In this document: positions 1 through 6,423 of the stretch, in pieces
Layout: each line of letters begins with the position of its first letter
How positions within the stretch are numbered: position 1 is the first letter of the stretch
Source of the DNA: COE1 sp036310845
GTDB lineage: Bacteria > Bacillota > Clostridia > Lachnospirales > Lachnospiraceae
Assembly (NCBI GenBank): GCA_036310845.1
Contig: JAXJRB010000133.1
Coordinates: 1 to 64,000 of the forward strand
DNA: 64,000 bases
Direction of reading: 5' to 3'
Program-made: the position numbers and the translations under genes
Notes under the pieces: model-generated
What the model was told of the DNA's origin: nothing
The model's input: the letters and a program-made list of their open reading frames with translations, nothing else
Databases searched by the model: none

Positions 1-86
1 ATAGGAAAGTGCTGTAGCGTAGTGGCAGTTAGACAAGAATTTCGTAAGAAATTCTTGCTAAAGTGCGTGCGCTGGCACGCACTATT
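1..86 (+). repeat. Two-hairpin dispersed repeat, copy 1 (family A)
   Basis: The unit has a conserved single-stranded lead (GCTGTAGCGTAGTGGCAGTTA), a first hairpin AAGAATTTC/GAAATTCTT at about 34-58, and a second hairpin GTGCGTGC/GCACGCAC followed by a short T-run. The same architecture recurs at 13012, 42664, 49865, 49959 and 62839, always in this orientation and between genes. It sits at the window edge, so its upstream context is unknown. Confidence 0.8.
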
Positions 87-226
87 TGTTCTATAGGAAA
101 GATGTTGTCACACTAAAATGGTGTAATATAGTGTGAGTTGATAAAGAAATTGTAGTAGCTACAATCTTGTGTTCTGATAGATAATATAGAACAAAAGGAC
201 TAATCGAGCAACTTTTTTTTATGGGG
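87..226. other. Gene-free stretch with small inverted repeats
   Basis: No credible reading frame. Small palindromes are visible: TCACACT (about 107) with AGTGTGA (about 132), TTGTAG-TAG-CTACAA near 150-165, and GTTCT/AGAAC near 171-192. They could be remnants of a terminator or a degenerate repeat. I assign no function. Confidence 0.4.
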
Positions 227-255
227 TTGACGCTTAGAAAAAGTAAATTTATAAT
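227..255 (+). promoter_or_regulatory. SigA promoter of the c-di-GMP riboswitch
   Basis: TTGACG (227-232), 17-bp spacer, TATAAT (250-255). This near-consensus promoter would start transcription at about 262, just upstream of the riboswitch aptamer. Confidence 0.75.
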
Positions 256-271
256 ATGACATGGTGAGTAT

Positions 272-357
272 TTTATTAGGGCAAAGCCGTGAGAAATCCG
301 GTGACGCAAAGCTATAGGGTCTTGCTATTTAATAATAGGATGACAGCCAGTTGCGCA
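272..357 (+). promoter_or_regulatory. Cyclic di-GMP-I riboswitch (GEMM-I)
   Basis: The conserved core of class I c-di-GMP aptamers can be read in order: GGGCAAA (279), a CCG/CGG stem closed by a GAAA-containing loop, GTGACGCAAAGC (301-312), TATAGGGTC, a CTATT/AATAG stem, and GACAGCCAGTTGC (342-354). It lies between a strong promoter (227-255) and an intrinsic terminator (367-400), so it looks like a transcription-attenuation switch. No + strand gene follows closely: the next gene downstream is in antisense, and the first + strand gene is the regulator at 814. The aptamer call is secure; its target is unknown. Confidence 0.87.
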
Positions 358-366
358 TAGATTTGT

Positions 367-400
367 ACTGAACAGTGGGGTACTGTTCAGTATTTTTTTT
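367..400 (+). terminator. Intrinsic terminator after the riboswitch
   Basis: A perfect 10-bp stem ACTGAACAGT/ACTGTTCAGT (367-376 and 382-391) is followed by an 8-T run. It is probably the expression platform of the riboswitch, giving a terminated RNA of about 140 nt. The hairpin could also end the opposing gene at 418, but the T-run favours + strand termination. Confidence 0.85.
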
Positions 401-417
401 AGAGATTGTTTATTACC

Positions 418-615
418 TTAAGAAGCGATATCAGTTGAAAAGGTAATATGAAGACTTTCACGTTCTTCGGCGGTTAGATTTGTTAACTGATTGATGATAA
501 TTCGGATATCTGTTTCTTTGGCATCGCATAACAGATAAATGATATCTGTCAATTGTGATACAATATCTTTCATACGAATTGTGTCAATTCGCTCATTCTT
601 TGAATTATCTTTCAT
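418..615 (-). CDS. Small hypothetical protein (65 aa)
   Basis: A 65-residue soluble, mostly helical protein (begins MKDNSKNERID) with no transmembrane segment and no motif I recognise. The start at 615 is chosen because the minus strand has GGAGGT at the right distance; an in-frame ATG 30 bases upstream would place the start ahead of that ribosome site. The gene has a promoter-like TTATGT-17-TATTAT (682-687 and 659-664), and a perfect inverted repeat (639-659) sits at the expected transcription start. It is divergent from the LexA-like gene at 814 and converges on the c-di-GMP riboswitch. Real gene likely; function unknown. Confidence 0.65.
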   Translation of the reverse strand: MKDNSKNERIDTIRMKDIVSQLTDIIYLLCDAKETDIRIIINQLTNLTAEERESLHITFSTDIAS

Positions 616-638
616 ATAAAACCTCCAATTTTGACAAG

Positions 639-659
639 TTAGCACCTATTCTGTGCTAA
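639..659. promoter_or_regulatory. Candidate operator, perfect inverted repeat TTAGCAC-N7-GTGCTAA
   Basis: A perfect 7-bp inverted repeat with a 7-bp spacer lies next to the -10 of the minus-strand small gene, in the divergent region shared with the LexA-like regulator. It resembles half of a CIRCE box but lacks the TC/GA and the nine-base spacer, so it is probably not an HrcA site. A plausible ligand is the regulator encoded at 814. Confidence 0.5.
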
Positions 660-687
660 TAATACTTTTTACAATATGTTTACATAA
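659..687 (-). promoter_or_regulatory. Promoter of the small gene at 418-615
   Basis: On the minus strand, TTATGT (682-687), 17-bp spacer, TATTAT (659-664). The adjoining inverted repeat at 639-659 would cover the start site. Confidence 0.45.
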
Positions 688-813
688 ATTTTTAGTTGTT
701 TTTTCTTAAATAAGATAGTATCATTTTATAGTGAAACTTGTGTGTCACAAATTATAAAAAGTAAGTGAGTAAAATCGAAAAAAGTGATACCAAAAGGTCA
801 CTAGGGTAAAAAA

Positions 814-1566
814 ATGCAAAAATTAGAGCTAAAGAATACCTTTATTAATATGTTAGAGCGAGCGCGCACTGTAAGAGGATGGACACAATGGGAAATGGCT
901 GACAAACTTGAAATGTCAGTTCCTGGATACCGAAAAATGGTGTCAGGGCTTACAGATTCCATATCACTGTATACAGCATATAGAGCGTCTGTTGTTTTAA
1001 ATATACCAATTCCGGTCTTGTTAGGGAGTCAAGAATTTAAAGATCAGTTATATGATAAGTTATATCATATGCCAATTTCCACCTGCCGAAGAATAGATTA
1101 CTATTTGCAACACGATGAGAAACTTCGTATGATGCAGAATATAAGTGAAAATGAAGGCAGAATTATAGATGTTATTACATTAACAGGATATATGAAAGAT
1201 GGTATGGACTTTGATTCTGCCGAAATAGAGCAGATGTGTATTCCAAAGCACTTCAGTTCAAAAATCATGAGAGGAATTCGGATAACAGAAAATAGTCTAT
1301 TACCAGTATATGCAAAAGGTGATATTTTGCTACTTGATGAGGATATGGCAAGAAGTGGTGATACGGCAGTAGTGCAGAATATGAAAACAAGAAAATTATA
1401 TGTAAGAAAGATTATTGTGAAAGATTCAAATTGTTATGAATTGCACCCAGTACATGGAAGAGGTACGGTTATTACTATTACTCAGGAAGAAAGAACAGAA
1501 TGGTTTGATTATGGTCGTATTATAACCGTATTAAGAAGCAATGAGTTGAATGACGAGGAAGAATAG
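814..1566 (+). CDS. XRE-family regulator with LexA/S24-like C-terminal domain
   Basis: A 250-aa DNA-binding regulator. Residues about 8-60 form an XRE-type helix-turn-helix (GWTQWEMADKLEMSVPGYRK). Residues about 155-240 resemble the LexA/peptidase S24 fold: the nucleophile region reads ITENSLLPVYAKGDILLLDE, keeping the Ser and the GD motif. The position where a catalytic Lys is expected reads YVRKI (V-R-K rather than the usual V-K-R), so self-cleavage is uncertain and the domain may only dimerise or sense. It is divergent from the small gene at 418 and probably controls that intergenic region. SOS LexA itself is unlikely because the N-terminal domain is of XRE type. Confidence 0.8.
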   Translation: MQKLELKNTFINMLERARTVRGWTQWEMADKLEMSVPGYRKMVSGLTDSISLYTAYRASVVLNIPIPVLLGSQEFKDQLYDKLYHMPISTCRRIDYYLQHDEKLRMMQNISENEGRIIDVITLTGYMKDGMDFDSAEIEQMCIPKHFSSKIMRGIRITENSLLPVYAKGDILLLDEDMARSGDTAVVQNMKTRKLYVRKIIVKDSNCYELHPVHGRGTVITITQEERTEWFDYGRIITVLRSNELNDEEE

Positions 1567-1578
1567 ATACAACAAATA

Positions 1579-1606
1579 GAAAGACAGGTATTAGCCTGTC
1601 TTTTAT
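1579..1606. terminator. Bidirectional terminator between convergent genes
   Basis: AAGACAGG/CCTGTCTT stem (1581-1588 and 1595-1602) with a T-run. It lies between the + strand regulator and the - strand gene whose stop codon it touches. Confidence 0.75.
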
Positions 1607-1809
1607 AGCATTGCTCCTAGATAGTTATCAAAGGCGTCAGAATATATTTTTCCGTAGCATTCTGCAGAAATACGCCCTTCACGATATAATTGATAGGCTT
1701 CTTTGCAGGCAGCTTTTAATTCTTGCGAATTACCGTATTCTTCACCGATTTTCCTTACCTTCTCAATTTCTTCACATTCCAATACACTGAATCTTTCAAA
1801 TCCTTTCAT
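1603..1809 (-). CDS. Small hypothetical protein (68 aa)
   Basis: An acidic, helical protein of about 68 residues beginning MKGFERFSV, with motifs such as YQLYREGRISAECYGKIY that suggest a compact three-helix fold. I do not recognise a family. The ATG at 1809 is preferred because AAAGG lies about 10 bases upstream; an ATG three codons earlier (1818) would sit too close to it. Convergent with the LexA-like regulator across a shared terminator. Coding likelihood is moderate to good. Confidence 0.6.
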   Translation of the reverse strand: MKGFERFSVLECEEIEKVRKIGEEYGNSQELKAACKEAYQLYREGRISAECYGKIYSDAFDNYLGAML

Positions 1810-1843
1810 AATGATCATACCTTTCTATAATATATGGAAAATA

Positions 1844-1980
1844 GTAACTGTTCAGTCAGCATACGCATTTACAGAAGATGTCATAAGAAAACGAATATTT
1901 TATAAATAGAAATCCATTTGCGGAGCAAATAAATGAAGGATGGATTTCTGTTCGTAACTATGAAGGAACTGTATAGTTAC
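1844..1980 (+). repeat. Structured dispersed element, full-length copy 1 (family B)
   Basis: About 137 bp bounded by GTAACTGTTCAG (1844-1855) and CTGTATAGTTAC (1969-1980). Inside are a weak stem around a GCATTTAC-containing loop, a strong hairpin AGAAATCCAT/ATGGATTTCT with an inner TTTGC/GCAAA stem, and a terminal hairpin GTAACTAT/ATAGTTAC with the loop GAAGGAACTGT. The copy at 5092-5224 has the same plan with changed but still paired stems. No coding capacity. Confidence 0.75.
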
Positions 1981-2270
1981 GGGAATATTTAAATAAGCAA
2001 CTAGTCTATTTTTTGATAATAATATAATAACATGAAAAAACTGAATTATCAACAAATTATAAAGAGAATGGTTTAAAGTTAGAAAACAAGCAAAAAACAA
2101 CATACAATAAAAAAGAGAATCTAGATAAGCTATCTAAAATTTTAGTAGGTTAACAGGAAAAGTTTGTTAAAAAAATATCTAGAAATGATTGGAATTTGGA
2201 TATATTATAATGTAAGGTATAGTGTTGAATACTATGAATAATTATAGAGAAATAAGAAGGGAGAGAGTAT
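1981..2270. other. Intergenic region upstream of the pyrophosphatase gene
   Basis: About 290 bp of AT-rich sequence with no gene. It holds a palindrome TAGATA-AGC-TATCTA near 2122-2137 and a TATAAT with downstream G (2216-2221) that probably serves as the -10 for the gene at 2271; no good -35 is visible. The ribosome site GGGAGAG precedes the ATG. Confidence 0.4.
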
Positions 2271-3938
2271 ATGGATTTATTAGAAAAGAGTGAAAGACCG
2301 ATTTTTATTGTTGGACACAAGAATCCAGATACAGATTCTATTTGCTCAGCCATTGCTTATGCGCATCTGAAGAGTCAGATCGAAAATAATGAAGTATATA
2401 TACCAGCAAGAGCTGGTCAAATTAATCAGGAAACACAGTATGTATTAAATGCTTTTCATGTGGAAGCTCCAGTATATCTTGATGATGTTATGACAGATAC
2501 ACGTGACATAGATATGAATAAGGTTGAAGGTGTAACAGAGGATATATCTTTAAAGAAGGCATGGCATTTGATGCGCGACAGAGGAGATGTTACACTTCCA
2601 GTATTAGACAATGGAAAGTTGAGTGGAATTATATCTCTTGGAGATATCGCGCATGCATATATGGATGTGTACGACAATTGTATACTTGCGACAGCAAAGA
2701 CTACCTATAAAAATATTTTAGAGACATTAGACGCTAAAATGGTAGTAGGTGATGAGAATGGACATTTTGCTAGTGGAGAAGTGGTAATTGCTACTAGTAA
2801 TCCTGATTGTTTAGAGGAATATATCCATAAAGGTGATATGGTTATTGTAGGTAACCGTTATGAAAATCAGTTATGTGCTATTGAATTGGGTGCTGCTTGT
2901 ATAATAATCAGTATGGGTGCAAAGGTATCTCAGACTATACAGAACTTTGCAAAGGAACGTAATTGTATTATCATTAGTACACCTTATGATTCTTTTACGG
3001 TAGCGCGATTAATTAATCAAAGTATGTCAATTGGTTATTTTATGAAGAGAGACAAATTGACTACATTTAAGGTGACAGATAAGATTGAAGATATTCGTGC
3101 TATCATGAAAAAGAAGAGATTTCATGATTTCCCAGTGTTGGATGACGAAGATAATTACGTAGGAATGATTTCCAGAAGAACCTTATTAAATATGCGTAAA
3201 AAAAGATTGATTTTGGTAGATCATAACGAAGTGTCTCAAACAGTTGATGGTATTGAATTTGCAGAGATCATGGAAATTGTAGATCATCATAGAATTGGTA
3301 CGTTGGAGACTTTGTCACCAATTTATTTCAGAAATCAGCCACTTGGTTGTACTGCGACCATTATTTATCAGATGTATAAGGAGCATGGCGTAGAGATTCC
3401 GAAAAATATTGCGGGAATCATGATGGCTGCGATTATTTCAGATACTTTAATGTTCCATTCGCCAACGGTTACAGAGACGGATAAAGCAGCTGCAGAGCAT
3501 TTAGCAGAGATTTGTGGCGTTGAGATTGAAGAGTTTGCAATCGATATGTTTGGAGCAGGAAGCAATTTAGGAGATAAGGATCCGGAAGAAATTTTCAAAC
3601 AGGATTATAAGAATTTCACAGTAAATGATTTTACTTTTGGTGTAGGACAGATTAATTCGATGAATACTATTGAGCTTCAGGAGATTAAGGAAAAATTAGT
3701 TCCTTACATAGAAGAACAGTTTTCTAATTTATCGGTAGATATGTGTTTCTATATGCTGACTAATATTGTATATGAGAAGACAGAACTGATATGTTTTGGA
3801 CCAAGAGCAGAAGATTTGGTACGAGAAGCATTTCGTTTATCCAAGAATGTACATAAGTTTGAATTAAAGGATTTGGTTTCAAGAAAGAAACAATTAATTC
3901 CAGCATTTGTTACGGTATTACAACAGTGGGATAAGTAA
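2271..3938 (+). CDS. Manganese-dependent inorganic pyrophosphatase with CBS and DRTGG domains
   Basis: Family II (DHH-type) pyrophosphatase that hydrolyses pyrophosphate to phosphate in the cytoplasm. The N-terminal DHH domain shows GHKNPDTDSICSA (residues about 15-28). A regulatory insert follows, with a CBS repeat (about 75-125), a DRTGG domain (about 150-245) and a second CBS repeat (about 250-305). The DHH core resumes with LVDHNE and VDHH, and the DHHA2 domain ends with the substrate-binding SRKKQ motif near residue 540. The 555-aa length fits the long CBS-PPases, which are inhibited by AMP/ADP and activated by ATP or diadenosine polyphosphates. Single transcription unit ending at the 3958 terminator. 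Confidence 0.93.
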   Translation: MDLLEKSERPIFIVGHKNPDTDSICSAIAYAHLKSQIENNEVYIPARAGQINQETQYVLNAFHVEAPVYLDDVMTDTRDIDMNKVEGVTEDISLKKAWHLMRDRGDVTLPVLDNGKLSGIISLGDIAHAYMDVYDNCILATAKTTYKNILETLDAKMVVGDENGHFASGEVVIATSNPDCLEEYIHKGDMVIVGNRYENQLCAIELGAACIIISMGAKVSQTIQNFAKERNCIIISTPYDSFTVARLINQSMSIGYFMKRDKLTTFKVTDKIEDIRAIMKKKRFHDFPVLDDEDNYVGMISRRTLLNMRKKRLILVDHNEVSQTVDGIEFAEIMEIVDHHRIGTLETLSPIYFRNQPLGCTATIIYQMYKEHGVEIPKNIAGIMMAAIISDTLMFHSPTVTETDKAAAEHLAEICGVEIEEFAIDMFGAGSNLGDKDPEEIFKQDYKNFTVNDFTFGVGQINSMNTIELQEIKEKLVPYIEEQFSNLSVDMCFYMLTNIVYEKTELICFGPRAEDLVREAFRLSKNVHKFELKDLVSRKKQLIPAFVTVLQQWDK

Positions 3939-3957
3939 TTGAATTGATGAAAATATA

Positions 3958-3999
3958 GACGAAGGTATGTAGATGATACATGTGCCTTCGTCTTTTTTT
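3958..3999 (+). terminator. Intrinsic terminator after the pyrophosphatase gene
   Basis: GACGAAGG/CCTTCGTC stem extended by partly paired bases, followed by a 7-T run. Confidence 0.85.
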
Positions 4000-4102
4000 C
4001 TAAGAAAATGCTGTAATATAGAAAGCAAATAAAATGAAAGTCTTTGAGACTTTTTTTGAGTTTTATGAGATAATAAGTATACTTTTGAAAGGGATGGTAT
4101 AT

Positions 4103-4975
4103 ATGATGGAAAAGATAAAGATAGGTTCCCATGTAGGAATGGCTGGAAAAGAAATGTTTTTAGCTTCGGTAAAGGAAGCAGAATCTTATGGAGCAAATGT
4201 TTTGATGCTTTATACAGGAGCACCACAGAATACAAAAAGAAAAGAAATTCAAGAATTAAATATAGAGGCAGGTTGGGAATATGCGAAAATGGCTGGAATT
4301 GAGGAAATTGTTGTACATGCGCCATATATCATAAATCTTGCTAATACAGTAAAGCCAGAAATTTTTGAATTAGCCACAGAATTTCTGCAGAAAGAGATTC
4401 ATAGAACCGCAGCTATGCGTAGTAGGATATTGGTGTTGCATCCAGGTTCACATTTAAATGAGGGAGTGGATGTAGGGATTGCGCAAGTGGTAAAAGGTCT
4501 TAATCTTGTTTTGGATAATAATGAGGATGATGTATTCATTGCATTGGAGACAATGGCAGGTAAAGGAAGTGAACTTGGCAGAAACTTTGAAGAATTGAAA
4601 ATGATTTATGATGGCGTGCATAAGAAGGAGCGTTTACGCGTATGTTTTGATACCTGTCATGTAAATGATGCTGGTTATGATTTAGTAGGAGATTATGAAG
4701 GCGTTATGCAGAAATTTGATGAAGTAATAGGACTTGATCAAATTGCAGTTATGCATATTAATGATAGTATAAATCCTTGCGGAGCGAAAAAGGATAGGCA
4801 TGCAAACATTGGAGAAGGACAAATTGGATTTGAAACTTTACAGAAAATAGTTCATGATGAGAGATTTAAGGGAATACCTAAAATTTTGGAAACGCCATGG
4901 CGTTGTGCAGAAGGATCTGATAAAAAAACGATTCCGCCTTATAAAGAGGAAATTGTAAGACTGAGAGGCTTCTAA
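4103..4975 (+). CDS. nfo: Deoxyribonuclease IV (AP endonuclease, Nfo family)
   Basis: Cleaves the phosphodiester 5' to abasic sites in base-excision repair. The family signatures are all present: GSHVGMAGKE at the N-terminus, FDTCHVNDAGYD (about residue 190), and MHINDSINPCGAKKDRHANI, which together supply most of the zinc-binding His/Asp/Glu ligands of the TIM barrel. The start at 4103 (or the next codon, 4106) is chosen because GAAAGGG lies 9 bases upstream; an in-frame ATG at 4034 would add 23 residues of hydrophobic sequence absent from the family. 290 aa is the usual length. Transcribed after a terminator, apparently on its own. Confidence 0.92.
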   Translation: MMEKIKIGSHVGMAGKEMFLASVKEAESYGANVLMLYTGAPQNTKRKEIQELNIEAGWEYAKMAGIEEIVVHAPYIINLANTVKPEIFELATEFLQKEIHRTAAMRSRILVLHPGSHLNEGVDVGIAQVVKGLNLVLDNNEDDVFIALETMAGKGSELGRNFEELKMIYDGVHKKERLRVCFDTCHVNDAGYDLVGDYEGVMQKFDEVIGLDQIAVMHINDSINPCGAKKDRHANIGEGQIGFETLQKIVHDERFKGIPKILETPWRCAEGSDKKTIPPYKEEIVRLRGF

Positions 4976-5091
4976 AGGTTATTATAGCGCCTGTTTAAAA
5001 TGTGATTTATGTTCTGGAGAACAACAAGAATATAGTCGCTTGGGAAAAAGGCTTGCAATTGAATGGAAATGCTTTAATATTATGAATATCT

Positions 5092-5224
5092 GTAATTGTT
5101 TAGTTAGGTCGAAGCATTTACTGCTGAGACCGTAAGAAAATGATACAATAAGCAAAGATCCTATCGCTGAAAGCGATTTTAAATGGATTTTTGCCTCGTA
5201 ATTATGAAGGTGCTGAATAATTAC
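5092..5224 (+). repeat. Structured dispersed element, full-length copy 2 (family B)
   Basis: About 133 bp bounded by GTAATTGTTTAG (5092-5103) and CTGAATAATTAC (5213-5224). Internal features mirror the copy at 1844: a GGTC/GACC stem around a loop with GCATTTAC, a GCAAAGATCC/GGATTTTTGC hairpin with an inner ATCGCT/AGCGAT stem, and a terminal GTAATTAT/ATAATTAC hairpin with loop GAAGGTGCTGA. It fills most of the nfo-thyX intergenic region. Confidence 0.75.
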
Positions 5225-5263
5225 GAATATCTATAACTATTTGGAAGGAGTATAGAAATAGAG

Positions 5264-5938
5264 ATGGCAAAAGTAACAATTATAAGTGAGACACCAAAGA
5301 ACCCAATAACACTGGTAGGAGAGCGTGCAGGTGTTTGCTGGGGAGCAGATATCACAGATAAAGAAAAGAACTATAAGCGAGGATTGGATTGTATTGAGTC
5401 AGGACATCATCGTGTTTTGGAATATGTGAATGTAGAAATGGTTTTGGACGGCTATTCAGCCAGAGTTATTAGAGAGTGGTATACTCATATTGGTGGGGCA
5501 CCAACCAGATTACAGGCAAGTACCAGATATATTAATTATAAGAACTTTGAATACGTGATTCCACCAACGATAGAGAAAAATGAAGAAACAAAGAAACTTT
5601 ATACGGAGATTATGCAACAGATTGCAGAAACATGTAATAAGCTAGAAACAGAGTGTGGAGTACCAAGAGAAGACGCAGCGATGCTACTGCCACTTGGCAT
5701 GAGCACTAAAATTGTGGACAAGCGAAATGTGCGTAACTTAATAGAAATGTCACATCAGAGATTATGTACAAGAGCATACTGGGAATATCGTAGACTTATG
5801 CAGGATGTTATGAAGGAATTAGAGAATTATTCAGAAGAATGGGCATATCTTGTAAAACATTATTTTAAACCAAAGTGTGAAGTTGCAGGATACTGTACTG
5901 AAAAAAAGTGTTGTGGAAGAATGCCGAAGGCTGAGTAG
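5264..5938 (+). CDS. thyX: Flavin-dependent thymidylate synthase (ThyX)
   Basis: Makes dTMP from dUMP using methylene-tetrahydrofolate, FAD and NADPH. The ThyX core around residues 65-95 reads REWYTHIGGAPTRLQAST followed by RY; the family's usual RHR-x7-S motif is replaced by this variant, in which TRLQASTRY supplies the conserved Ser/Arg of the dUMP site. The C-terminus carries a Cys cluster (KCEVAGYCTEKKCCG, about residues 205-218) common in clostridial members. 224 aa is normal for the family. Start ATG 5264 has AAGGAG upstream, with a long spacing of about 13 bases. It ends at the terminator shared with the opposing tRNA-Pro. Confidence 0.88.
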   Translation: MAKVTIISETPKNPITLVGERAGVCWGADITDKEKNYKRGLDCIESGHHRVLEYVNVEMVLDGYSARVIREWYTHIGGAPTRLQASTRYINYKNFEYVIPPTIEKNEETKKLYTEIMQQIAETCNKLETECGVPREDAAMLLPLGMSTKIVDKRNVRNLIEMSHQRLCTRAYWEYRRLMQDVMKELENYSEEWAYLVKHYFKPKCEVAGYCTEKKCCGRMPKAE

Positions 5939-5961
5939 AAATTGAATATCTGAAAATATGA

Positions 5962-5999
5962 AAATACCGTAGAACTCTTGAGTTCTACGGTATTTCTCT
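5962..5999. terminator. Bidirectional terminator between thyX and tRNA-Pro
   Basis: Perfect 15-bp stem AAATACCGTAGAACT/AGTTCTACGGTATTT with a 4-base loop. T-rich flanks on both sides serve thyX (+) and the tRNA (-). Confidence 0.9.
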
Positions 6000-6012
6000 C
6001 TATATAAAGTAA

Positions 6013-6087
6013 TCGGAGTGACAAGATTCGAACTTGCGGCCCCCACCTCCCTAAGATGGTGCTCTAGCCAAACTGAGCCACACCCCG
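6013..6087 (-). tRNA. tRNA-Pro (anticodon AGG)
   Basis: Reads on the minus strand as a complete cloverleaf: acceptor CGGGGTG/CACTCCG, D-arm GCTC/GAGC, anticodon stem CCATC/GGTGG with loop TTAGGGA (anticodon AGG, followed by G37), and T-arm with TTCGAAT. The discriminator is A and CCA is not encoded. The A34 anticodon would need conversion to inosine by TadA to read CCU/CCC/CCA; most bacteria instead use UGG or GGG. Confidence 0.93.
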
Positions 6088-6103
6088 ATAATCAACAAAA
6101 ATT

Positions 6104-6132
6104 ATTTAATCACATTTGTGCAAAAAAGTCAA
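6104..6132 (-). promoter_or_regulatory. Promoter of tRNA-Pro
   Basis: On the minus strand, TTGACT (6127-6132), 17-bp spacer, TTAAAT (6104-6109), about 15 bp upstream of the tRNA 5' end. Confidence 0.65.
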
Positions 6133-6175
6133 ATAAAAAATGAAAAGAAAAAACAAGGAATTTAAAGAAAAAATA

Positions 6176-6204
6176 TTGACAATTGTCTGACAACTTGGTA
6201 TATT
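6176..6204 (+). promoter_or_regulatory. Strong promoter of a candidate small RNA or hflX leader
   Basis: TTGACA (6176-6181), 17-bp spacer, TATATT (6199-6204): a near-perfect SigA promoter with predicted start at about 6211. Confidence 0.75.
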
Positions 6205-6210
6205 AAATAT

Positions 6211-6350
6211 AGATTTTGAAACAACAAGTTTCAAATTCCAAAAGCTTTTCACTTAACTCTTTTTCAATATAGTAATCCTTAAAAGAAGGCTTTGTTCTGG
6301 TAGTATCCTCCCAATTCTTTGCTATCGGAATAAAGCCTTCTTTGTGCTTA
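6211..6350 (+). ncRNA. Candidate structured small RNA or hflX leader
   Basis: The transcript expected from the promoter at 6176 holds a perfect hairpin TTTGAAAC-AACAA-GTTTCAAA (6215-6235), a U-rich linker, and a long hairpin with a perfect 12-bp base AAAGAAGGCTTT/AAAGCCTTCTTT (6282-6293 and 6332-6343). That hairpin is extended by CTGGTAG/CTATCGG and ends in an apical loop with UCCUCCCA (6306-6313), complementary to ribosome-binding sites. The stem is followed by TTTGTGCTT, a weak terminator tail. A second promoter (6359) starts afresh for hflX. There is no ATG in the transcript, so a peptide is unlikely. Confidence 0.5.
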
Positions 6351-6358
6351 TGAAATGG

Positions 6359-6387
6359 TTGACATAGGGAATTATAACATATATGAT
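6359..6387 (+). promoter_or_regulatory. Promoter of hflX
   Basis: TTGACA (6359-6364), 17-bp spacer, TATGAT (6382-6387), predicted start about 6394, giving a short leader before the GTG at 6424. Confidence 0.75.
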
Positions 6388-6423
6388 TTGGGGTAACTAT
6401 ACAAGATAGGTGAGGCATTTGCT

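Noticed and set aside
639..659. CIRCE element
   Set aside because: Shares TTAGCAC/GTGCTAA but lacks the TC/GA extension and nine-base spacer of HrcA sites; the true CIRCE is at 45716.
3749..4325. Minus-strand frames across the pyrophosphatase-nfo boundary
   Set aside because: They overlap two secure genes and a terminator.
6203..6418. 71-codon minus-strand frame before hflX
   Set aside because: It covers two good + strand promoters and a perfect hairpin; no ribosome site on the minus strand.
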